Shown here: piece by piece, positions 15,722 to 26,989 of the stretch
How the letters are laid out: each line of letters opens with the position of its first letter
How positions within the stretch are numbered: the stretch's first letter is position 1
NCBI GenBank assembly: GCA_021371855.1
Contig: JAJFVL010000021.1
Span: 1-43,297 of the forward strand
DNA length: 43,297 nucleotides
Direction of reading: 5' to 3'
Origin: Bacteroidales bacterium
GTDB taxonomy: Bacteria; Bacteroidota; Bacteroidia; Bacteroidales; VadinHA17
Made by a program: the position numbers and the translations under genes
The notes under the pieces: generated by a model
Told to the model about the DNA's origin: nothing
The model's input: the letters and a program-made list of their open reading frames with translations, nothing else
Databases searched by the model: none

Positions 15722-16660
15722 ATGAGAATTGGCCTTGATGTCATGGGTGGTGATTTTGCACCTGATGCAATCATTGAAGGTGCAGTTGATGTTTTGCCAC
15801 ATTTCTCTTTCAATGAAAAGTTAGTCCTGATAGGTGATGAAAATTCCATATACAGGAAACTTAACGAAATGAATGTCAAACCCTCGAATTTTGACATTAT
15901 TCCAACAACACAGGTTATTGAAATGGGCGATCACCCGGCTAAAGCTTTCTCGCAAAAAAGAAATTCAAGCATTGCCGTTGGGTATGATATGCTTAAGAAA
16001 AATCTTCTTGACGGTTTTTGCAGCGCCGGTAGTACCGGAGCCATGCTGGTTGGTGCCAGTTATACAGTAAATGTCATACCTGGAGTCTTCAGACCAGCCC
16101 TTGCTACAATTATTCCCTGCATTGACGGTCGCGATTCGGTTATTCTTGATGTTGGACTGAATCCCGATTGTAAACCGGATGTTCTTCTTCAGTACGGATT
16201 ATTGGGCAGCTTGTATGCAAAATATGTCCTGGAGGTTGAAAAGCCTACAGTCGGATTATTGAATATAGGCGCTGAAGACACAAAAGGAACTCCTTCGGTT
16301 AAGTCAGCATATGAGCTGATGAAAGAAGATCCAATTATAGATTTTGTGGGAAATGTTGAAGGGAATAATCTTTTTCGCGAATCTATGCCAGACGTGATTG
16401 TTTGTGATGGTTTTGTCGGGAACATTGTCCTTAAACAAACTGAAGCCTTTCATTATATTTGCAAATCAAGGAATATTAATGACCCGTTTTTTGACCGGAT
16501 TGACTTTGAATCCATTGGGGGAACTCCTATTGTGGGGATTAATGCAAACGTTGTAATCGGACATGGAATTTCAAAAAGAAAAGCCATTATGAACATGGTT
16601 CTTAAAACCAGGGCAGTTGTCCATGCAAACCTGGCACAAAAGATTAAAGAAGCAATCTGA
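15722..16660 (+). CDS. plsX: Phosphate acyltransferase PlsX
   Basis: The protein has 312 residues. The start [20 protein letters not shown] and the internal [19 protein letters not shown] and [12 protein letters not shown] motifs identify PlsX, which makes acyl-phosphate from acyl-ACP for the PlsY route to lysophosphatidic acid. It is a peripheral inner-membrane enzyme. Its stop is at 16660 and fabH starts two bases later, the usual pairing. Confidence 0.97.
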   Translation: MRIGLDVMGGDFAPDAIIEGAVDVLPHFSFNEKLVLIGDENSIYRKLNEMNVKPSNFDIIPTTQVIEMGDHPAKAFSQKRNSSIAVGYDMLKKNLLDGFCSAGSTGAMLVGASYTVNVIPGVFRPALATIIPCIDGRDSVILDVGLNPDCKPDVLLQYGLLGSLYAKYVLEVEKPTVGLLNIGAEDTKGTPSVKSAYELMKEDPIIDFVGNVEGNNLFRESMPDVIVCDGFVGNIVLKQTEAFHYICKSRNINDPFFDRIDFESIGGTPIVGINANVVIGHGISKRKAIMNMVLKTRAVVHANLAQKIKEAI

Positions 16661-16661
16661 T

Positions 16662-17657
16662 ATGAAAATACGTGCTGCCATAACTGGCATAAATGCCTGG
16701 GTACCGGAATACAGATTAACAAATCAGGAACTTTCAGAGATGGTTGACACCTCCGACGAATGGATAATGCAGAGAGTTGGAATAAAAGAGAGACGGATTC
16801 TGAAAGGTGAAGGACTTGGAAGCTCAGATATGGGCGATAAGGCAGTGCAGGGCTTATTGTTAAAAACCAATACTGCACCGGAAGATGTTGATCTTTTGAT
16901 CTGTGCTACTGTTACACCCGACATGCAATTCCCGGCAACAGCTAACATCATATCTGAAAAATGTGGAATTAAGAATGCATTCAGTTATGATCTCAATGCT
17001 GCCTGCTCAGGATTTCTTTTTGCTTTACAGACTGGAGCAGCTTTTGTAGAAACAGGCCGATATAAAAAGGTTGTTATTGTCGGCACCGACAAGATGTCGT
17101 CAATAACCGATTACACTGACCGCACAACATGTACCCTGTTCGGTGATGGAGCTGGGGCTGTCATGCTTGAACCTACAACGGAAGAATATGGGATAATAGA
17201 TCATATTTTTCGTACGGACGGATCAGGTCAGAAATACCTTCACCTTAAAGCAGGTGGATCTGTCAAGCCGGCTTCTCATGAAACAATTGATGCAAAAGAA
17301 CATTACCTGTACCAGGAAGGGCAGAGCGTTTTTAAATTTGCCGTCTCAAATATGGCCGATGTGGCTGCAGAGATCATGGAAAGGAATAATCTGAAATCTG
17401 AAGACATTGACTGGCTTGTTCCTCATCAGGCAAACCTTCGTATTATAGATGCTACAGGGAGAAGAATGGGGCTTTCTCCGGAAAAGGTAATGATCAACAT
17501 TCAGAATTACGGGAATACAACTACAGCAACCATTCCTTTGTGTATCTGGGAATATGAATCAAAACTTAAGAAAGGGGATATTCTGATACTTGCAGCTTTT
17601 GGCGGCGGTTTTACCTGGGGCTCAATATATCTTAAGTGGGCGTACGATCCCAAATAG
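16662..17657 (+). CDS. fabH: Beta-ketoacyl-ACP synthase III
   Basis: The protein has 331 residues from ATG 16662. An in-frame upstream start at 16617 would overlap plsX and was rejected. The catalytic triad is visible: C115 in NAACSGF, H255 in VPHQANLR and N285 in NYGNTTTA. FabH condenses acetyl-CoA or branched acyl-CoA with malonyl-ACP to start fatty-acid synthesis. Last gene of the operon; a hairpin with a T-rich tail lies about 140 bases downstream. Confidence 0.97.
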   Translation: MKIRAAITGINAWVPEYRLTNQELSEMVDTSDEWIMQRVGIKERRILKGEGLGSSDMGDKAVQGLLLKTNTAPEDVDLLICATVTPDMQFPATANIISEKCGIKNAFSYDLNAACSGFLFALQTGAAFVETGRYKKVVIVGTDKMSSITDYTDRTTCTLFGDGAGAVMLEPTTEEYGIIDHIFRTDGSGQKYLHLKAGGSVKPASHETIDAKEHYLYQEGQSVFKFAVSNMADVAAEIMERNNLKSEDIDWLVPHQANLRIIDATGRRMGLSPEKVMINIQNYGNTTTATIPLCIWEYESKLKKGDILILAAFGGGFTWGSIYLKWAYDPK

Positions 17658-17796
17658 TGCGAGATATACTTCTCTATAACCATTAATTCCAGTAAAGAGC
17701 GAGGAAACTTCGTTATATTACTGTAATCCAGATAAATCCATAGATTTTTCTCCACTTTATGGGAGATACCATTTAAAATCTGGACTAAAGGATTTT

Positions 17797-17841
17797 TCTC
17801 ATTTATTAAAAGATATTAAATGAGATTCTATTTTTATTTTT
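17797..17841 (+). terminator. AT-rich hairpin with T-rich tail between fabH and the bactofilin
   Basis: TCTCATTTA (17797-17805) pairs with TAAATGAGA (17817-17825), followed by TTCTATTTTTATTTT. It may end the fabH transcript before the ATP synthase operon. The stem is weak in GC content. Confidence 0.4.
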
Positions 17842-17856
17842 ATGTACAATAGTTTT

Positions 17857-17864
17857 TATATTTG
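17857..17864 (+). promoter_or_regulatory. Candidate -7 box for the bactofilin/ATP synthase operon
   Basis: TATATTTG matches TAnnTTTG, 48 bases before the bactofilin ATG. No good -33 TTTG is seen. Confidence 0.4.
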
Positions 17865-17912
17865 TGAGTTATTAAGTTAGTGTCTCTAAACTTTTAAATA
17901 TTATTAAATATT

Positions 17913-18314
17913 ATGGCAAAATATAACGAAACTGATAACACTACAATTAATCTTGTTAGCAATGGGACTGATATAGTAGGAGATATCAAATCTAATGGTG
18001 ATATCCGGATCGATGGATCTCTTAAAGGAAATCTTAGTACAAAAGGAAAAGTAGTTATTGGACCTACCGGAAGAATTAATGGGGAAGTACTATGTAAAAG
18101 CTCAGAAGTATCAGGTGTTATTGAAGGTAAAATTACAGTTAATCAGTTACTTAATCTAAAGGCATCTTCAAAAATTCAAGGTGATATATTTACCTCAAAA
18201 CTTTCTATTGAACCGGGCGCAGTTTTTTCCGGAAATTGCAAAATGAGTGATATTGAGTCAGATGGAGGAACAGCAAATCCAAAAGAAAAAGAACCTGAAA
18301 AAACAGGGAAGTAA
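17913..18314 (+). CDS. Bactofilin
   Basis: The protein has 133 residues. The core (about 13-110) is a right-handed beta-helix of short repeats: VGDIKSNGDIRIDGSLKGNL, then VVIGPTGRINGEVLCKS, VIEGKITVNQLL and KIQGDIFTSKLSIEPGAVFSG, the standard bactofilin signature. The flexible C-terminal tail is charged. Bactofilins form nucleotide-free membrane-associated filaments that organise envelope enzymes. The gene leads the ATP synthase cluster, and its last 53 bases overlap the start of atpZ in another frame, so the two are probably translationally coupled. Confidence 0.92.
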   Translation: MAKYNETDNTTINLVSNGTDIVGDIKSNGDIRIDGSLKGNLSTKGKVVIGPTGRINGEVLCKSSEVSGVIEGKITVNQLLNLKASSKIQGDIFTSKLSIEPGAVFSGNCKMSDIESDGGTANPKEKEPEKTGK

Positions 18315-18504
18315 AGGGCTTAGAGATTTTGGCAGATACTCCAACATAGCATTCCAGATGGTTGCAATTATCCTTATTACAACCTGGGGTGGAAAGGAGC
18401 TGGATAAACTGGCTGGATTTGAACATCATGTTTTTCTAATAATCCTTTCGCTTCTTGGCGTTTTTGCCGCAATCTATACTGCCGTGAGAGATTTTTTAAA
18501 ATGA
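18262..18504 (+). CDS. AtpZ/AtpI-family F0F1 ATP synthase accessory protein
   Basis: The protein has 80 residues from ATG 18262; the GTG at 18247 gives an unlikely leader. Two TM segments (about 27-43 and 51-71) after a charged start, with WGGKELDKL between them, fit the AtpZ family that accompanies atp operons and has been linked to Mg/Ca uptake. The gene starts inside the bactofilin gene and its stop overlaps the next ATG as ATGA, so translation is coupled on both sides. Confidence 0.8.
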   Translation: MEEQQIQKKKNLKKQGSKGLRDFGRYSNIAFQMVAIILITTWGGKELDKLAGFEHHVFLIILSLLGVFAAIYTAVRDFLK

Positions 18505-18899
18505 TGGATATTCTGAAACATCTGTATAAATATTTTTTTTTATTGTTATTACTGAACATACTATTGCTTGGAACAGGATATTTTTTGGTATCAGCAGAGA
18601 TAATTAATTCGTCATTCAGTGATATTGCCATTTTGTCACTGGCCTTTTCAGTAATAGTACTCATAGCTCTGATAATTTTCTTCAGGGGTCAAACCAGGGA
18701 TCCGGCTGTTGAGACAATGCACAGCATAGTGTCAGTAAGTCTTAAGTTCCTGCTTGAATTGGGATTAGCTTTAATTTGGTTCCTTGTTGCTAAAAAAACA
18801 TCATTAGCATCTGTAATAATATTTTTTGTTTTATATTTATCGCTCACTTTGTTTTTGACAGGTGTTATACTGAAAACACTGAAAACCAGGTTTTTGTAA
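18501..18899 (+). CDS. Four-TM membrane protein in the AtpI position of the atp operon
   Basis: The protein has 132 residues. Four hydrophobic segments (about 11-31, 39-61, 78-97, 102-122) with few charged residues. I do not recognise conserved motifs. Length, topology and position between atpZ and atpB match AtpI, the c-ring assembly factor, so a divergent AtpI is the best guess. It overlaps atpZ by four bases (ATGA) and ends 13 bases before atpB. Confidence 0.6.
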   Translation: MMDILKHLYKYFFLLLLLNILLLGTGYFLVSAEIINSSFSDIAILSLAFSVIVLIALIIFFRGQTRDPAVETMHSIVSVSLKFLLELGLALIWFLVAKKTSLASVIIFFVLYLSLTLFLTGVILKTLKTRFL

Positions 18900-18912
18900 A
18901 ATAAGTATTGAT

Positions 18913-19980
18913 TTGAAAACAAGAAATTTCATAGGTTTTTTCGTATTCCTTCTCCTTACGGGGATGACAATTTCTACTTTTGGACAGGAAGTTGATAAAA
19001 AAGAGGGGTCTGAAGAAAAATTTAATGCAAGTACTTTTATTCTTGAACATATTGCCGATTCCCACGAATGGCATATTCTGACAAAGAAGAACGGAGAAAG
19101 TGTTGCACTTTACCTTCCTGTAATTCTTTATAGCAAAGAAAAAGGTCTTGATGTTTTTTCTTCTAAAAAGCTGGCTCATGGTAATGAATATAAAGGATAC
19201 AGGCTTGAAGAGGAAGGTGAACTTAAAGGGAAAATAGTTACTGTTAATGAAGCCGGGATTGTTGATGAGGAAAAACTTCCTCTTGACTTTTCAATAACAA
19301 AAACTGTTTTTGGAATGATGTCAGCTGCAATAATAGGCTTGCTATTGTTTCTGTCACTTGCAAGGTCATATAGAAAGACAGGCATCAGCTATCCTCAGGG
19401 TATTCAGAGTTTCCTTGAACCGGTCATCCTGTTTATCCGGGATGATATTGCCATACCTAATCTCGGGGAGAAGAATTATGCCAGATTCATGCCCTATCTG
19501 CTGACGGCTTTCTTTTTTATCATTATCAATAACCTTATGGGGCTTATCCCATCACCTCCACCTTTCGGAGCTAATGTAACAGGAAATATTGCAGTGACAC
19601 TGGTTCTTGCATTGTGCACCTTCTTTATTACTCAGTTCAGCGGAAATAAAGCATACTGGAGAGATATTTTTGCTGCACCAGGGGTTCCTGTCTGGCTCTT
19701 GCCAATTATGATCCCTGTCGAAATAATCGGAATGTTTTCAAAACCGTTCGCTCTTATGATCCGATTATTTGCAAACATTACTGCAGGGCATATAATTGTG
19801 TTAAGCCTGGTTTGCCTGATCTTTATTTTTGATTCCCTGGCAATAGCTCCGGTATCAATCTTCTTTGTTATATTTATGGATTGCCTCGAACTTCTGGTGG
19901 CATTCCTTCAAGCATATATTTTTACTCTATTGTCAGCCTTGTTTATCAGTCTGGCAATACCGGAAGAACATCATCAATAG
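18913..19980 (+). CDS. atpB: ATP synthase F0 subunit a, with N-terminal periplasmic extension
   Basis: The protein has 355 residues and starts with TTG at 18913. In the same frame the preceding stop is at 18898-18900 and no ATG is available. A signal peptide (about 1-24, ending STFG) and about 100 polar residues precede the usual subunit a membrane domain (about 128-350). The essential arginine is R284 in PFALMIRLFANITAGH. Subunit a forms the proton half-channels against the c-ring. E. coli AtpB has 271 residues; the extension is common in Bacteroidota. The TTG start may keep expression below that of atpE. Confidence 0.95.
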   Translation: MKTRNFIGFFVFLLLTGMTISTFGQEVDKKEGSEEKFNASTFILEHIADSHEWHILTKKNGESVALYLPVILYSKEKGLDVFSSKKLAHGNEYKGYRLEEEGELKGKIVTVNEAGIVDEEKLPLDFSITKTVFGMMSAAIIGLLLFLSLARSYRKTGISYPQGIQSFLEPVILFIRDDIAIPNLGEKNYARFMPYLLTAFFFIIINNLMGLIPSPPPFGANVTGNIAVTLVLALCTFFITQFSGNKAYWRDIFAAPGVPVWLLPIMIPVEIIGMFSKPFALMIRLFANITAGHIIVLSLVCLIFIFDSLAIAPVSIFFVIFMDCLELLVAFLQAYIFTLLSALFISLAIPEEHHQ

Positions 19981-19990
19981 AATTGTTTAA

Positions 19991-20209
<219 letters not shown>

Positions 20210-20218
20210 TTTAAAATG

Positions 20219-20254
20219 AATGAAGCCTGCAACGGTTGGTTGCATGGCTTCATT
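20219..20254 (+). promoter_or_regulatory. Strong intercistronic hairpin between atpE and atpF
   Basis: AATGAAGCC (20219-20227) plus GCAAC (20229-20233) pair with GTTGC (20239-20243) plus GGCTTCATT (20246-20254), giving a 14-bp stem with a small internal bulge and a five-base loop. It starts 10 bases after the atpE stop. The tail (TCAATTAAAATTGATTT) is only partly T-rich. It may act as a leaky terminator or a 3' stabiliser that raises atpE output over the genes behind it. Confidence 0.7.
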
Positions 20255-20283
20255 TCAATTAAAATTGATTTAATTCTTAAAAC

Positions 20284-20799
20284 ATGATACTATTAGCAAA
20301 TAGTCTTACTTCCCCGGCAATAGGAACAATATTCTGGACTGTTCTGATCTTTCTTCTGTTCCTTTTCATTCTTTCCAGATTTGCATGGAAGCCTATTCTT
20401 TCAGCTGTGAAAGCCAGAGATGAGATGATAAAAGGATCTCTTCAGTCAGCTGAAAAAGCAAAACAGGAAATGCTAAAATTGCAGAAGGACAATGAAGCTG
20501 TACTTCGCAAAGCACGAGAAGAACGTGAAGTTATACTTAAAGAAGCAAGAGAAGTCCGTGATAAGCTTATTTCTGAAGCCAAGGATAAAGCAACAGAAGA
20601 AGCCGGGAAACTTATTGAGAAAGCCAGAGCAGGGATTGAAAGTGAGAAGAGGAAAGCTCTTTCGGAAATTCACGATCAGGTTGCCAACCTGTCGGTTGAT
20701 ATAGCCTCAAAACTTTTGGGTGAACACCTGAAGAAAACTGGCGAACAGGAGAAACTGATTGATAATTACCTCAAAGAGATTGATTTCAATAAGAATTAG
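20284..20799 (+). CDS. atpF: ATP synthase F0 subunit b
   Basis: The protein has 171 residues. One N-terminal TM (about 9-30, GTIFWTVLIFLLFLFILSRF) is followed by a long charged coiled coil (about 35-165) with AKQEMLKLQKDNEAVLRKAR and VANLSVDIASKLLGEHL near the end, the normal stator-stalk pattern. Its stop lies 15 bases before atpH. Confidence 0.96.
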   Translation: MILLANSLTSPAIGTIFWTVLIFLLFLFILSRFAWKPILSAVKARDEMIKGSLQSAEKAKQEMLKLQKDNEAVLRKAREEREVILKEAREVRDKLISEAKDKATEEAGKLIEKARAGIESEKRKALSEIHDQVANLSVDIASKLLGEHLKKTGEQEKLIDNYLKEIDFNKN

Positions 20800-20814
20800 G
20801 GAGTAACATCTGTA

Positions 20815-21366
20815 ATGAACAATAGCAAAATATCAGTAAGGTATTCTAGAGCTTTATTTCAGTCTGCACTGGAAAAGAAGATACTTGATAAGGTTAATCA
20901 GGACATGATTTATATTTCAGAAATTTGTAAAATTCCGGAAACAAAAGAACTCCTGAAAAGCCCTATCATTAATCCTTCAAAAAAGACAGAGATTTTTCAC
21001 AAAATTCTTGGTAATAATGTTGAAAAAATAACTCTTTCACTGATCGACCTGACAGTAAAGAATGGGAGGGAAAGTCATATACCGGCAATAGCAAGGGTCT
21101 TTATCCACGAGACGATGGAATACAGAGGGATCACGGAATCATTCCTTACAACAGCTGTTAAAGTAGATGACAAAATCAAAAAACAAATATCGGATCTTAT
21201 TTCGAAAGTTTTCAAGACAAAAGTTGAACTTGAAGAAACCATCGACAAAGAAATAATTGGTGGTTTTATATTGCGTGTTGATGACCAATACATTGATGCC
21301 AGCGTACGGAATAAACTGAGAAAGATAAAAAAAGAGCTCAAAGGAAGTGCATTAACTTCTGAATAG
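20815..21366 (+). CDS. atpH: ATP synthase F1 subunit delta
   Basis: The protein has 183 residues. N-terminal six-helix domain starting SVRYSRALFQSALEKK, and the C-terminal signature KTKVELEETIDKEIIGGFILRVDDQYIDASVRNKL, typical of OSCP/delta. It joins subunit b to the top of F1. Sits between atpF and atpA as expected. Confidence 0.96.
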   Translation: MNNSKISVRYSRALFQSALEKKILDKVNQDMIYISEICKIPETKELLKSPIINPSKKTEIFHKILGNNVEKITLSLIDLTVKNGRESHIPAIARVFIHETMEYRGITESFLTTAVKVDDKIKKQISDLISKVFKTKVELEETIDKEIIGGFILRVDDQYIDASVRNKLRKIKKELKGSALTSE

Positions 21367-21402
21367 CAGAAATTAAATAAGGAATTTTAAGATTAGTATA
21401 AT

Positions 21403-22986
21403 ATGGCAAATATTAAACCAGCAGAAGTTTCAAAAATTCTTAAACAACAACTGGAAGGAATTCAAACAGGTGTTGATCTGGAAGAAGTAGGAACCGTGCT
21501 TGAGGTTGGTGACGGAATTGCCCGTATCTATGGACTTTCAAATGTAGAATCGAACGAGCTGATCGAATTTGAAAACGGGATGGAGGCAATTGTACTGAAC
21601 CTCGAGGAAGATAATATCGGAGCAGTACTTCTTGGACCAACTGAAGAGATAAATGAAGGTGATATTGTAAAAAGAACCGGACGTATTGCTTCTATCGGAG
21701 TTGGTGAAGGATTATTGGGAAGGGTAATCTCTATGACAGGCCAGCCTCTCGATGGAAAAGGCCCGATAGAAGGCGAATTGTTCAATCTCCCTCTTGAACG
21801 GAAGGCTCCGGGAGTTATTTTCAGACAACCTGTAAAACAACCACTTCAAACAGGTATCAAAGCTATTGACGCAATGATACCAATAGGACGCGGACAAAGA
21901 GAACTGATAATAGGCGACAGACAAACCGGTAAGACAGCTATTGCTATCGATACAATAATAAACCAGCGCAGTAATTTTGAACAGGGCAAACCGGTTTATT
22001 GTATTTATGTTGCAGTCGGACAAAAAGGTTCAACGGTTGCAAATATTGCATCAATACTCGAAGAACACGGAGCACTCCAGTATACAGTTATTGTACTTGC
22101 TACTGCTTCTGATCCGGCCGCAGCTCAGTTCTATGCTCCTTTTGCAGGTGCTGCAATCGGAGAATATTTCCGCGATACGGGCCGTGATGCCCTGATCATT
22201 TATGATGACCTGTCGAAACAGGCCGTCTCTTACAGAGAAGTGTCACTGCTTCTACGCCGGCCACCTGGACGTGAAGCTTATCCTGGTGATGTTTTCTACC
22301 TTCACTCAAGGCTTCTTGAAAGAGCAGCAAAGATCATAGAATCAGATGAAGTTGCAAAACATATGAACGATCTTCCTGAAGTTCTGAAACCCCTGGTGAA
22401 AGGTGGCGGATCACTTACGGCATTGCCAATTATTGAAACTCAGGCCGGTGACGTATCAGCATATATTCCGACAAATGTTATTTCTATTACCGACGGACAG
22501 ATTTTCCTGGAAGGAAACTTGTTCAATGCAGGTATCCGTCCTGCAATTAATGTGGGAATATCAGTGTCGAGAGTAGGAGGAAATGCCCAGATTAAAGCAA
22601 TGAAGAAAATTGCAGGCACTCTGAAAGTTGATCAGGCACAGTATCGTGAATTGGAAGCTTTCTCAAAATTCGGATCCGACCTTGATGCAACAACAATGGC
22701 TACTCTTAACAAAGGTGCCAAAAACGTTGAGATACTTAAGCAGGGACAATATTCACCGATGCCTGTGGAGAAGCAGATTGCGATAATCTTCTGTGGCACA
22801 ACAGGACTCTTAAAGGATGTTCCGACCAGCAAGGTGAAAAATTTTGAAAGCGAATATCTTGAATATCTTGATCTTAAACACAGGGACGTTCTTGATAACC
22901 TTCGCAAGGGAATACTTAATAATGATATCACAACGATTCTTGAAAAAGTTGCTGCTGAGTTGGCTGCAAAATATCGTCCGCAATAA
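21403..22986 (+). CDS. atpA: ATP synthase F1 subunit alpha
   Basis: The protein has 527 residues, standard length. Walker A GDRQTGKT at 171-178. The family words [44 protein letters not shown] and FCGTTGLL are all present. It holds the non-catalytic nucleotide sites of F1. Followed after 30 bases by atpG. Confidence 0.98.
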   Translation: MANIKPAEVSKILKQQLEGIQTGVDLEEVGTVLEVGDGIARIYGLSNVESNELIEFENGMEAIVLNLEEDNIGAVLLGPTEEINEGDIVKRTGRIASIGVGEGLLGRVISMTGQPLDGKGPIEGELFNLPLERKAPGVIFRQPVKQPLQTGIKAIDAMIPIGRGQRELIIGDRQTGKTAIAIDTIINQRSNFEQGKPVYCIYVAVGQKGSTVANIASILEEHGALQYTVIVLATASDPAAAQFYAPFAGAAIGEYFRDTGRDALIIYDDLSKQAVSYREVSLLLRRPPGREAYPGDVFYLHSRLLERAAKIIESDEVAKHMNDLPEVLKPLVKGGGSLTALPIIETQAGDVSAYIPTNVISITDGQIFLEGNLFNAGIRPAINVGISVSRVGGNAQIKAMKKIAGTLKVDQAQYRELEAFSKFGSDLDATTMATLNKGAKNVEILKQGQYSPMPVEKQIAIIFCGTTGLLKDVPTSKVKNFESEYLEYLDLKHRDVLDNLRKGILNNDITTILEKVAAELAAKYRPQ

Positions 22987-23016
22987 TTAAGGATAACTTG
23001 AATTAATGAATTCGAA

Positions 23017-23901
23017 ATGGCGAATTTAAAAGCATTAAGAATAAGAATAGCTTCTGTGAAGTCAACCAAACAGATAACCTCAGCAATGAAAATGGTATCT
23101 GCTGCTAAATTGCGTAGAGCTCAGGATAAAATAGTGAGGTTGAGGCCCTATGCAAATAAATTGTACGAAATTCTGGTTGGTCTTTCACAGAGCCTTTCTG
23201 ATTCTGAAGTTGAAAATATCTATGGACGGGAATCTTCTCCTGATAAAATACTTCTTGTTGTTATCACATCTAACAGTGGACTCTGCGGGGCATTTAACTC
23301 CAATGTTATCAAAGAAACAAGAAGGGTTATTTCTGAAAAATACTTTGATCAGTATAGCAAGGGGAACCTGAAGATACTTGCAATCGGAAAAAAGGGATAT
23401 GATTATTTCAGAAAAACACCGGTAAAAATGCTTCCGGATAAGAACAGGCTGTTTTTTGATGTATCATTCAATAATGTTGCCAAAGTGGCTGAGGAGGTTA
23501 TGAAGAGTTTTACTTCAGGAGAATTTGACAGAGTGGAACTGATTTATAATCAGTTTAAAAATGCGGCTGTTCAGAATCTTACAAATGAAGTATTCCTTCC
23601 GGTTAAAGCTGCTTCTGCTGAAGGAAAGGGAAAAGCTTATGTTGTTGATTATATTTATGAACCTGATCAGGAACATATTGTAAAAGAACTTATTCCTAAA
23701 TCATTAAAGATTCAGTTTTATAAAGCAGTTCTCGATTCATTTGTGGCTGAGCATGGTGCAAGAATGACCTCAATGCATAAAGCGACAGATAATGCCACCG
23801 GCATGATCAGAGACCTGACACTTCAGTACAACAAAGCACGGCAAGCTGCCATTACAAACCAGATACTTGAGGTAGTGAGTGGGGCAGAAGCACTTAAATG
23901 A
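23017..23901 (+). CDS. atpG: ATP synthase F1 subunit gamma
   Basis: The protein has 294 residues. The N-terminal helix (RIRIASVKSTKQITSAMKMV) and the C-terminal helix (HGARMTSMHKATDNATGMI, ending ITNQILEVVSGAEAL) form the rotor coiled coil, with a Rossmann-like part between (LLVVITSNSGLCGAFN). Complete. The usual atpD and atpC do not follow; a polyprenyl synthetase gene does, after 26 bases. Confidence 0.97.
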   Translation: MANLKALRIRIASVKSTKQITSAMKMVSAAKLRRAQDKIVRLRPYANKLYEILVGLSQSLSDSEVENIYGRESSPDKILLVVITSNSGLCGAFNSNVIKETRRVISEKYFDQYSKGNLKILAIGKKGYDYFRKTPVKMLPDKNRLFFDVSFNNVAKVAEEVMKSFTSGEFDRVELIYNQFKNAAVQNLTNEVFLPVKAASAEGKGKAYVVDYIYEPDQEHIVKELIPKSLKIQFYKAVLDSFVAEHGARMTSMHKATDNATGMIRDLTLQYNKARQAAITNQILEVVSGAEALK

Positions 23902-23927
23902 TATTATTAGGTTACTAAAACAAAATA

Positions 23928-24902
23928 ATGTATAATCCCCCTGAACTTAAAGATTTAGTCGAAAGGGCTATAATAAACCTGTCGTATAATTCAGAAGCCG
24001 GAAAGCTTATTGATCCGGTGAAATATATTCTTTCAATAGGGGGGAAAAGGTTAAGACCGGTCTTGGCTCTTATTGCCTGTAACCTCTTTAACGATAAAGT
24101 TGATGAGGCAGTTTTACCAGCAGCAGGATTAGAGATATTTCACAACTTTACCCTGGTACATGATGATATTATTGATCAGGCTTTGGTGAGAAGGAATTTT
24201 CCCACTGTCCATGCCAAATGGAATGTTAACCAGGCAATTCTTTCGGGTGATGTTATGGCATTTATTGCCAATGATTGTATTCTGCAAACACCATCAAGAT
24301 GCCTCTCGAAGGTATTCAGAGTATTCAATAAAGCTGCAATTGAAGTTTGTGTGGGGCAACAACTCGACATTGATTTTGAAAAAGCGACTATTGTATCGAA
24401 AGATGAATATCTGAGGATGATTGAGCTAAAAACAGGAGCACTTATGGCAGCATCAGCTAAAATTGGTGCAATAATTGGAGGAGCCGACGATAAGGATTCT
24501 GAACTTCTTTATGATTTTGGCAGAAACCTTGGTCTGGCTTTTCAGATGCAGGATGATATTCTTGATGTTTATGGTGACACTAAGGTATTTGGTAAAGTTC
24601 AGGGCGGGGATATTGTTACCAACAAAAAGACATTTCTTCTGGTAAAAGCCCTCGAAATCGCATCTGTGGAACAGTTTAAATTACTTCAGGAGCAGATATC
24701 ACAAAAGGAATTTGATCCGGAAACAAAAATTAAAAAGGTAACTGAACTATATGATCAGCTTAATATTAAATCTACGACAGAAAACGTCGCCAATGGTTAT
24801 ATAAACACTGCCTTTGATCTTCTTGAAAAGATTGGAGTTTCCAGGGAAAGAAAAATGGAGCTGGCCCAAATTGCCAACTCTCTGATTGGAAGAAATCATT
24901 GA
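23928..24902 (+). CDS. Polyprenyl (trans-isoprenyl) diphosphate synthase
   Basis: The protein has 324 residues. Both aspartate-rich magnesium motifs are intact: DDIID at 79-83 (with RRNFPTVHAKW after it) and DDILD at 209-213 (in FQMQDDILDVYGD); GGKRLRP (38-44) binds isopentenyl diphosphate. The length and motifs fit an octaprenyl/heptaprenyl-type synthase, which would supply the menaquinone side chain, but product length cannot be read safely. It follows atpG by 26 bases and so is probably part of the ATP synthase transcript, linking quinone supply and ATP synthesis. Confidence 0.9.
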   Translation: MYNPPELKDLVERAIINLSYNSEAGKLIDPVKYILSIGGKRLRPVLALIACNLFNDKVDEAVLPAAGLEIFHNFTLVHDDIIDQALVRRNFPTVHAKWNVNQAILSGDVMAFIANDCILQTPSRCLSKVFRVFNKAAIEVCVGQQLDIDFEKATIVSKDEYLRMIELKTGALMAASAKIGAIIGGADDKDSELLYDFGRNLGLAFQMQDDILDVYGDTKVFGKVQGGDIVTNKKTFLLVKALEIASVEQFKLLQEQISQKEFDPETKIKKVTELYDQLNIKSTTENVANGYINTAFDLLEKIGVSRERKMELAQIANSLIGRNH

Positions 24903-26724
<1,822 letters not shown>

Positions 26725-26733
26725 CATTACGGA

Positions 26734-26979
26734 ATGAGAATAGAGATTATAACACCTGATATAAAAGTATTTGAGGGGGATATAAAATCTGTAAGGGTTC
26801 CCGGCAAAAAGGGATCATTCCAGGTATTGAAAGATCATGCTCCTATTATCTCAACTCTTGAAAACGGACCAGTTATTATGGTTGATATGGATGGCAGAGA
26901 GATCGTATATGAGATTAATGGGGGGGTGATTGAAGTTAAGGCGAACAAAATAATTCTTCTTGCCGATTCCGTGAACTAA
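26734..26979 (+). CDS. atpC: ATP synthase F1 subunit epsilon, short form
   Basis: The protein has 81 residues. It has the complete N-terminal beta-sandwich (IEIITPDIKVFEGDIKSVRVPGKKGSFQVLKDHAPIISTLENG, ending KIILLADSVN) but stops where the C-terminal helical hairpin begins; E. coli epsilon has 139 residues. The missing hairpin is the part that can inhibit ATP hydrolysis. There is no sign of a frameshift: the stop is followed within 10 bases by the next gene, and short forms are known in this phylum. Confidence 0.93.
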   Translation: MRIEIITPDIKVFEGDIKSVRVPGKKGSFQVLKDHAPIISTLENGPVIMVDMDGREIVYEINGGVIEVKANKIILLADSVN

Positions 26980-26989
26980 TTTATTCCTG

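Noticed and set aside
16453..16878. 141-codon leftward ORF across plsX and fabH
   Set aside because: Overlaps two certain genes and shows no domain.
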